Source: Candidatus Nitrotoga sp. SPKER (lineage in GTDB: Bacteria; Pseudomonadota; Gammaproteobacteria; Burkholderiales; Gallionellaceae). From it: DNA of 64,000 nt. The notes below the pieces were generated by a model, which saw only the letters and a list, made by a program, of their open reading frames with translations, ran no database searches and was not told where the DNA came from. Shown here one piece after another: positions 58,875 to 64,000 of the stretch. Where the stretch lies: contig QFXG01000024.1 of the NCBI GenBank assembly GCA_003402285.1, forward strand, positions 62,001-126,000. The letters are read 5' to 3'. Both the position numbers and the translations under genes were made by a program. Position 1 is the first letter of the stretch. Each line of letters starts with the position of its first letter.

Positions 58875-59477
58875 TTAAGTTAATCTGCCATTGCGCATGC
58901 GCATGCCTTTGGTCGCCAGCCGGCCTAACCCCATACCAGCGTGCGCATGACAAATCGCACACGCCAGCGCATCCGCTGCATCCGGGCTGGGAGAGCCAGA
59001 TAATTCTAGCAGTCGCTGTACCATGTCTTGCACCTGTTCTTTTTTTGCATGGCCGTTACCGACCACTGCCTGTTTTACTTGTAACGCCGTGTATTCCGCA
59101 ACCGGCAGGCTCGCCAGTACCGCAGCGCAAATTGCTGCACCACGTGCCTGCCCCAGTAGCAAGGTGGATTGCGGATTGACGTTAACGAATACTTTTTCTA
59201 CTGCCACCAGCTGCGGCTGATGCATTTCAATCACTTCACGTAATGAATTAAGAATGACTTTAAGACGCTCAGGCAAATCGCCGCTCGGCGTTTTGATAAA
59301 ACCGCTGGCGACATAAATGAGTTTCTGTCCCACTTTGTCCAGTACGCCAAATCCGGTGATGCGCAGACCGGGGTCTATCCCTAAAATGCGTGTAACTGAA
59401 GAAAGGCTCACTTGGTGTAGGGAGGGTTTACTCTTGTCTCTTATTCCTTCTATTCCCTTTATTCCCTCTTCATTCAT
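58875..59477 (-). CDS. ruvC: Crossover junction endodeoxyribonuclease RuvC
   Basis: Resolves Holliday junctions. RNase-H fold motifs: [15 protein letters not shown] (first Asp), VEKVFV (Glu), and the Asp pair in [18 protein letters not shown]. The ATG at 59477 overlaps the yebC stop (ATGA) but adds about 27 residues encoded by a purine-rich repetitive stretch; a GTG at 59411 would give the usual short N-terminus. The start is therefore uncertain. Confidence 0.94.
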   Translation of the reverse strand: MNEEGIKGIEGIRDKSKPSLHQVSLSSVTRILGIDPGLRITGFGVLDKVGQKLIYVASGFIKTPSGDLPERLKVILNSLREVIEMHQPQLVAVEKVFVNVNPQSTLLLGQARGAAICAAVLASLPVAEYTALQVKQAVVGNGHAKKEQVQDMVQRLLELSGSPSPDAADALACAICHAHAGMGLGRLATKGMRMRNGRLT

Positions 59478-60199
59478 TCCACGATCACGGCTGTTGTGTA
59501 CACTTCTTGCACATCATCAAGGTTTTCCAGCGCATCCAAAAGTTTTTGCATGCGCACTGCATCGTCACCCGTAAATAGAACTTCGACAATAGGTTTCATA
59601 ATTATCTCTGCCATTTCCGGCTTAAAGCCCGCGGCTTCCAAGCGCTGCTTAACCTCGATAAAATCATTGGGCGCAGTAATAACTTCGATACTACCGTCAT
59701 CATTGCTCATTACGTCCTCTGCTCCGGCGTCCAGTACGACTTCCATGAGCACGTTTTCATCGATGCCAGGTGCAAAAACCATCTGTCCGCAATGTTTAAA
59801 TAGAAATGACACAGAGCCATCTGTGCCGAGATTGCCGCCGTACTTTGTAAAAGCATGGCGCACATCGGCCACGGTGCGTGTCTTATTGTCGGTCATACAA
59901 TCTACCATTACCGCTGCGCCATTGATGCCGTAGCCTTCGTAGCGAAGCTCAAGATAATCCACACCTTCCAGTTCGCCGCTGCCGCGTTTAATGGCACGTT
60001 CCACATTATCTTTAGGCATATTCTGGTCATAGGCTTTTTCCATCGCCAATCGCAGACGTGGATTAGTGGCCGGATCGCTGTCGCCCAACCTGGCCGCCAC
60101 GGTAATTTCCTTGATCAAGCGTGTAAAAATTTTGCCCCGCCTTTCATCCTGGCGACCTTTGCGATGTTGAATATTTGCCCATTTACTATGACCTGCCAT
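59474..60199 (-). CDS. YebC/PmpR family transcriptional regulator
   Basis: A 241-residue TACO1/YebC protein, starting [18 protein letters not shown] with GGAG upstream; a longer frame from 60379 lacks family support. Three-domain fold with [19 protein letters not shown] and [14 protein letters not shown]. Linked to ruvC as in many proteobacteria. Members bind DNA or assist ribosomes at difficult stretches. Confidence 0.95.
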   Translation of the reverse strand: MAGHSKWANIQHRKGRQDERRGKIFTRLIKEITVAARLGDSDPATNPRLRLAMEKAYDQNMPKDNVERAIKRGSGELEGVDYLELRYEGYGINGAAVMVDCMTDNKTRTVADVRHAFTKYGGNLGTDGSVSFLFKHCGQMVFAPGIDENVLMEVVLDAGAEDVMSNDDGSIEVITAPNDFIEVKQRLEAAGFKPEMAEIIMKPIVEVLFTGDDAVRMQKLLDALENLDDVQEVYTTAVIVE

Positions 60200-60917
60200 G
60201 ATATTTCTCCGGTGATTGATTCGCGCATTTCGAGTGCCGCAAGGATTTGTATCCTGATAATGTAGCGCGGATTTAAATTTGAAATGCAACAGCTGATAAT
60301 AAAGTAATTCTTTGATCGTTTTAGTGTAGCGTACCTTATCTTTAAAGAATACCGGAAATAATGTTCTGTCTCTTAGCACTTTGCGAGACTAATGCTTGAG
60401 GTTGCCTATCATATTATTACACCTACAATAGATGTTTTTTGTCTCATGGTAGGGTGGTGCATCAGTTTCAAACTGCGGATGCCATTGGCATGGTGATCAT
60501 CATTCAGTGCTGAGTCCTTTTTCCACTTGCCTCATCGTAAAATTGCAGATGCAATATCCAGGTCGTGAGCAGTCAATGCGCGTGCTACTCAGTGCACGTG
60601 GCTTCGCTTCGACGGCCTTGATGTTTTTTCTAAAGTAAGGAATTTTGCTGATAGATTGGGAGGTTGATGTATTTGTAGCCCTCTTACAATTACCTGAACA
60701 AGAAGAAAATCAAGAATGGTGTTTCACTAGCTGAGATTGGTGTGTTTTATATGCCACCAAATTTGTAAACATAGCGTTACGAATGAAAATCCATATTATC
60801 TGATATCTTTGTCGTATAGTTTGTATTAGGCGCAAAAGGTTAGGACTTATCAAGGCCTGTTTGCAAAATGGGAAGTCAATAGACTTTTGTTTTATGAACC
60901 GAATTAAGGAGAATGTA
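60200..60917. other. Intergenic region without a supported gene
   Basis: About 700 bp between yebC and the next gene. Frames are short and show no recognisable protein or ribosome-binding site. The open frame continuing upstream of yebC to 60379 is considered fortuitous. Confidence 0.5.
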
Positions 60918-61244
60918 ATGCCCAATGTAGAAGAAGTGCGACCAAGAATCTGGGATGATGTTATTAATTTATACGATGATGGCAAATATTCAGCAATTTG
61001 GGGATGTCGTGAGCAAGCGGCACTGCGTAGTTTGGGAGTCCGCTGGAATGGTGACGAAAAATATGTTGGCTATCCAAATCAGGGGAAAAATCCAGTTTGG
61101 TATAGCGAACCAGATTTTTTGCAACACTCTATTCTTGAGACTCTTCTAGATAAGGTGAAATCCATGTCCAACCATCCCAAAAAAGAAGAGTTTATAAATA
61201 ATATTCTAATTGCATTGCTAGAAAACGCACCAAGGCACCCCTGA
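60918..61244 (+). CDS. Conserved-looking hypothetical protein
   Basis: A 108-residue, soluble protein rich in Trp (DDVINLYDDGKYSAIWGCRE, PVWYSEPDF). AAGGAG lies 7 bases before the ATG at 60918, which decides the start. I do not recognise the family. Its helical C-terminus ends in NNILIALLENAP. Followed 29 bp later by a lipoprotein gene, so perhaps co-transcribed. Confidence 0.6.
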   Translation: MPNVEEVRPRIWDDVINLYDDGKYSAIWGCREQAALRSLGVRWNGDEKYVGYPNQGKNPVWYSEPDFLQHSILETLLDKVKSMSNHPKKEEFINNILIALLENAPRHP

Positions 61245-61273
61245 TTTTTCAACTATGAAAGAAATAATTTGTG

Positions 61274-62023
61274 ATGAGGAAAATATTATTCGTTTTTTTA
61301 AGCTTACTTCTCTCCGCATGTGACTCAAAGATAGATGGAACATATTCCAACAACATGACTGGGATAGCTGAGCAAAAGGTGAGCTTTACATTTCAGCCAA
61401 ACGGAACAGCTCGCATGTCTATCGGGAGCGACACGCTACCAATAGAAATACCGTACGAAATAAGTGGGAATAAGATTAAACTGTCTGGGGTTGAAGGTGA
61501 TCAAACTGTTATCATTTTAGATGATGGTGATTTGATAATGAACGGGCTACGACTCACAAAAGAAACTGTGTCAAAGTACCCTACTGTTGTTGAGATCCCC
61601 GCACAGACAACAAAATCCACACCAAACACAGTACCTGTGGCTGTCGCCGAACCTAAGCCTGTTACTGTAACAATGCCAACTTCCATACAAATTCAATTGT
61701 CACAGCAAACGAAGTGGGTGCCAAGTTTCGATTGTGCCAAGGCATCAAATTTTGCTGAGAAGGCGATTTGCACCGATTCCTTGCTCGGAAAATTGGATGG
61801 TAAATTATCGGAAAATTATAAAAACATGCGCGCGTCAGACATTGGAGATGGTGTCAGAAATACCCTGAAAGGAACTCAGAAGAGATGGCTCACAGAGCGC
61901 AACAAATGTACAAACAACCAATGCTTGGCTGAAGTCTATAGAAAGCGTATTGACGAAATTTGCGATTATCGTGTTATATCGGGAGTGAATCCAATTTGCA
62001 CATCCACCGATGACATCAAATAG
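61274..62023 (+). CDS. Lipoprotein with C-terminal LprI/DUF1311-type domain
   Basis: A 249-residue protein with a signal ending in lipobox LLSAC, a beta-rich middle part (residues 20-95), a Pro/Thr linker (about 100-140) and a C-terminal DUF1311/LprI domain with the CAKAS...AEKAIC and LKGTQKRWLTERNKC motifs and paired cysteines. LprI-type proteins are thought to inhibit lysozyme, but the function of this one is unknown. ATG at 61274 directly follows a GTG. Confidence 0.72.
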   Translation: MRKILFVFLSLLLSACDSKIDGTYSNNMTGIAEQKVSFTFQPNGTARMSIGSDTLPIEIPYEISGNKIKLSGVEGDQTVIILDDGDLIMNGLRLTKETVSKYPTVVEIPAQTTKSTPNTVPVAVAEPKPVTVTMPTSIQIQLSQQTKWVPSFDCAKASNFAEKAICTDSLLGKLDGKLSENYKNMRASDIGDGVRNTLKGTQKRWLTERNKCTNNQCLAEVYRKRIDEICDYRVISGVNPICTSTDDIK

Positions 62024-62081
62024 GCCTAAGATTTAACTCCACTAGGTGCTACGCCAAAGGCGGCACAACACCAATGTATTC

Positions 62082-62261
62082 TCAAACATAAAGCAGCAGT
62101 ACTGTTAATTTCCAGTACCCATACATGAGCAATTCCCGTCTTGCCAAACTTTCAACCATGGTTTTAAGAAAGTTAAAATTGTAACTATTGATCCAGCCCG
62201 ATAAAGTACCAAGCGGTATATCGAGAGCGCTTGCCCTGAAAGTAGCCCAGAATCGTTCCAT
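62082..62261 (-). other. Unassigned 59-codon minus-strand frame in the metZ upstream region
   Basis: An ATG at 62261 opens 59 codons to a TGA, with protein-like sequence (GWINSYNFNFLKTMVESLARRELL). No clear ribosome-binding site and no known family; it may be a gene remnant. The remaining part of this 400-bp gap holds the metZ promoter and riboswitch. Confidence 0.2.
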
Positions 62262-62273
62262 GGTAGTCGGATG

Positions 62274-62302
62274 TTGACAATGATGTGTACCAGATGTTAA
62301 TT
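62274..62302 (+). promoter_or_regulatory. Sigma-70 promoter of metZ
   Basis: A perfect -35 TTGACA (62274-62279) is followed after 17 bases by GTTAAT (62297-62302), four of six -10 positions. The predicted transcription start, near 62309, coincides with the first base of the riboswitch aptamer. Confidence 0.65.
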
Positions 62303-62308
62303 TTGCAT

Positions 62309-62364
62309 ACGCGCCGATTTGAGGAACAGCTTGCGGGCGCTTTATAAATACAGCTAAAGCGGGT
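62309..62364 (+). ncRNA. SAM-II riboswitch aptamer upstream of metZ
   Basis: The sequence follows the SAM-II (metA/SAM_alpha) pattern in order: P1 5' arm GCGCC (62312-62316), GATTTGAGG loop, CTTGC, P1 3' arm GGCGC (62337-62341), then ATAAAT (62345-62350) and GCTAAAG (62354-62360), as in the known aptamer ending ...AUAAAUGUAGCUAAA. The ligand would be S-adenosylmethionine, and the controlled gene (metZ) belongs to the pathway usually regulated by this class. Immediately followed by a terminator. Confidence 0.82.
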
Positions 62365-62369
62365 GAAGC

Positions 62370-62404
62370 CCGGTTTAGCTTAAGCTATCCGGGTTTTTTA
62401 TTTT
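62370..62404 (+). terminator. Intrinsic terminator (attenuator) between the SAM-II aptamer and metZ
   Basis: Stem CCCGG (62370-62374) with CCGGG (62390-62394), continued inside by TAGCT (62377-62381) with AGCTA (62384-62388), and a T-rich tract after it. CGGG at 62361-62364, right at the 3' end of the aptamer, can instead pair with CCCG at 62370-62373 and block the terminator, which gives a plausible SAM-off switch. Confidence 0.85.
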
Positions 62405-62421
62405 GCACGAGGGAGTACGTT

Positions 62422-63615
62422 ATGCCAGAACAATCTAACCAAGCAGAAAAATTTACTCAGCTGGAAACACTCGCAGTACACGCGGGTACAAAGCGCAGCC
62501 AATTTAATGAACATAGTGAGGCACTGTTTCTCACTTCCAGTTACGTATTCGATAGCGCGGCTCAAGCCGCCGCACGCTTTATCGGTGCAGAGCCGGGTAA
62601 TATTTATTCGCGCTTCACCAACCCTACCGTTACTATGTTTGAGGAGCGTTTAGCCGCGCTGGAAGGTGCGGAGCAGTGTGTGGCGATGGCGTCAGGTATG
62701 TCGGCAATTTTGGCGTGCTGCATGGGTTTGCTGAAAAACGGGGATCACATCGTTGCTTCGCGCAGTATATTTGGTTCGACAGTAAATTTGTTTGGCACCA
62801 TCTTTAAACGTTTTGGTGTAGACACAACTTTTGTTTCTGCCACTGATGTGAACGAGTGGGAAGTTGCGATACGACCTAGCACACGGCTATTTTTTCTGGA
62901 GACGCCGTCTAATCCGCTTACTGAAATATCTGACATTGCAGGCATTGCGGCAGTGGCGAAGCAGCATGGTGTATTGCTGGCAGTAGACAATTGTTTTTGT
63001 ACCCCCGTGCTGCAACGTCCGCTGGAATTAGGCGCGGACATCGTGATTCATTCCGCTACTAAATATCTTGATGGGCAAGGACGTGTATTGGGCGGTGCAG
63101 TGCTGGGCAGCAAGAAAGTGATGGAGCCTATCTATCAGTTTTTGCGTACGGCGGGGCCGACTATGAGCGCATTCAACGCATGGGTATTTCTGAAGGGCAT
63201 GGAGACGTTGAAGATTCGTATGGATGCCCACAGCGCTAATGCGCTGTCCGTGGCGCAATGGCTGGAGGCGCAGGATAATGTGGTGCGGGTGTATTACCCC
63301 GGTCTGCCGTCTCATCCACAACATGAACTGGCGATAAAGCAGCAAAAGGCGGGTGGCGGTATCGTATCGTTTGAAATAAAGGGTGGTAGAGAGGAAGCTT
63401 GGCGTCTTATTGATAGTACGCGCATGGTTTCGATTACCGCTAACTTGGGCGATACCAAGACCACATTAACTCACCCAGCCACCACCACGCATGCCCGTAT
63501 CACTCAGGAGGCTAGAGATGCAGCGGGTATTAGTGAGGGCTTGCTGCGCATTGCGGTCGGATTGGAAGCCGCGAGCGATATCCAGGCCGATCTGGCACGC
63601 GGGTTGTACATATAA
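62422..63615 (+). CDS. metZ: O-succinylhomoserine sulfhydrylase MetZ
   Basis: PLP enzyme making homocysteine from O-succinylhomoserine and sulfide, by-passing cystathionine. The 397-residue Cys/Met-metabolism family protein has ALFLTSSYVFDSAAQAA, YSRFTNPTV, MASGMSAI and the PLP lysine in HSATKYLDGQGRVLGG (Lys near 215). GLEAASDIQADL at the end. GGGAG lies 8 bases before the ATG. Controlled, as inferred, by the upstream SAM-II element. Confidence 0.95.
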   Translation: MPEQSNQAEKFTQLETLAVHAGTKRSQFNEHSEALFLTSSYVFDSAAQAAARFIGAEPGNIYSRFTNPTVTMFEERLAALEGAEQCVAMASGMSAILACCMGLLKNGDHIVASRSIFGSTVNLFGTIFKRFGVDTTFVSATDVNEWEVAIRPSTRLFFLETPSNPLTEISDIAGIAAVAKQHGVLLAVDNCFCTPVLQRPLELGADIVIHSATKYLDGQGRVLGGAVLGSKKVMEPIYQFLRTAGPTMSAFNAWVFLKGMETLKIRMDAHSANALSVAQWLEAQDNVVRVYYPGLPSHPQHELAIKQQKAGGGIVSFEIKGGREEAWRLIDSTRMVSITANLGDTKTTLTHPATTTHARITQEARDAAGISEGLLRIAVGLEAASDIQADLARGLYI

Positions 63616-63640
63616 AAAGCTGCCATCTTTGGGTAGCTTG
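63616..63640. terminator. Possible weak terminator after metZ
   Basis: AAGCTGCC (63617-63624) and GGTAGCTT (63632-63639) form an 8-bp stem with one G-U pair. The T-run is poor on the plus strand (GATTTAAAT) and better on the minus strand, so function is uncertain. Confidence 0.35.
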
Positions 63641-63702
63641 ATTTAAATGATGACATAAATTTTCGTGCGAGTAGTTCAAGCGTGAAATGACCAGCCAATG
63701 AA

Positions 63703-64000
63703 ATGATGCTTGTGAATCGTGATATTGAAAATTTGGCAATACAAATCGGCAGTGCGCTAAAGTCACATGGTCTTGTGTTGACCACAGCCGAGTCATGCAC
63801 GGGCGGTGCGGTGGCCAGTGCCATTACTGATATTGCGGGCAGTTCCGAATGGTTTGAGCGTGGCTTTATTACTTATTCAAATGAGGCTAAACGCGAGATG
63901 CTGGGCGTTGCTCAAGATACTCTGATGCGTTACGGAGCAGTAAGCGAGGCCGTCGTGCGTGAAATGATAGCGGGCGCGTTGCACCATAGCCATGCACAGG
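63703..64000 (+). CDS. pncC: Nicotinamide-nucleotide amidohydrolase PncC (CinA C-terminal domain), partial
   Basis: The window ends inside this gene after about 99 codons. TTAESCTGGAVASAITDIAGSSEWFERGFITYSN is the CinA C-terminal domain with its catalytic Ser/Lys region. As a stand-alone domain it deamidates NMN to NaMN in pyridine-nucleotide salvage. Start at ATG 63703 (ATG 63706 and GTG 63712 also possible); no strong ribosome-binding site. Confidence 0.9.
   Translation, partial: MMLVNRDIENLAIQIGSALKSHGLVLTTAESCTGGAVASAITDIAGSSEWFERGFITYSNEAKREMLGVAQDTLMRYGAVSEAVVREMIAGALHHSHAQ

Overview
The window reads as chromosome of a betaproteobacterium, most like the Nitrosomonadales/Gallionellaceae group (inference: moderate GC, Endonuclease III followed by DUF1841, PhoBR, MetZ, HugZ and HemP proteins, and a complete exosortase A exopolysaccharide locus). 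Without a database search the genus cannot be fixed.

Layout. 1-9.7 kb (+ strand) is an accessory surface-polysaccharide region: the end of a sulfotransferase, a glycosyltransferase/coiled-coil/methyltransferase fusion with three 105-bp tandem repeats, a decayed methyltransferase, a truncated duplicate of a glycosyltransferase, an acyltransferase, a GT2-GT4 fusion, an epimerase and a GT4. 9.9-11.9 kb (-) makes GDP-L-fucose (gmd, fcl). 12-15.3 kb holds an insertion-sequence remnant, two tandem secreted beta-helix paralogues and one PEP-CTERM protein whose upstream region carries a good sigma-54 -24/-12 element. 15.8-17.5 kb (-) is nth-DUF1841-cobalamin adenosyltransferase, translationally packed. 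17.7-20.5 kb is molybdenum-cofactor synthesis (mobB, a decayed moaD copy, moaD, moaE, moaC, convergent mog).

20.6-42.6 kb (-) is the centrepiece: a 17-gene XrtA/EpsH locus in transcription order export lipoprotein, chain-length protein, tyrosine autokinase, outer-membrane beta-barrel, AAA ATPase, wecB, polysaccharide deacetylase, FemAB-like, glycosyltransferase, exosortase A (fused to an EpsI-type domain), glycosyltransferase, asparagine-synthetase-like amidotransferase, UDP-sugar dehydratase/decarboxylase, two glycosyltransferases, an AMP-ligase and an O-antigen-ligase-like protein. Together these would make, polymerise and export an exopolysaccharide and sort PEP-CTERM proteins to the envelope. 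The initiating sugar transferase and the PrsK/PrsR regulators usual for such loci are not in the window.

43-64 kb is mostly housekeeping: a COG3146-type acyltransferase and DUF938 methyltransferase, a Kef-type antiporter, HugZ-like protein, WrbA, a repetitive small secreted protein, HemP, a WbpP/TviC-type epimerase, PhoR/PhoB, a sodium:solute symporter, AhpC-type peroxiredoxin, a phospholipase-D lipoprotein, ruvB-ruvA-ruvC-yebC, two unassigned proteins, and metZ followed by the start of pncC. metZ is preceded by what reads as a SAM-II riboswitch placed directly after a promoter and followed by an intrinsic terminator; this is the most notable regulatory element found. No tRNA, rRNA or CRISPR array was seen.
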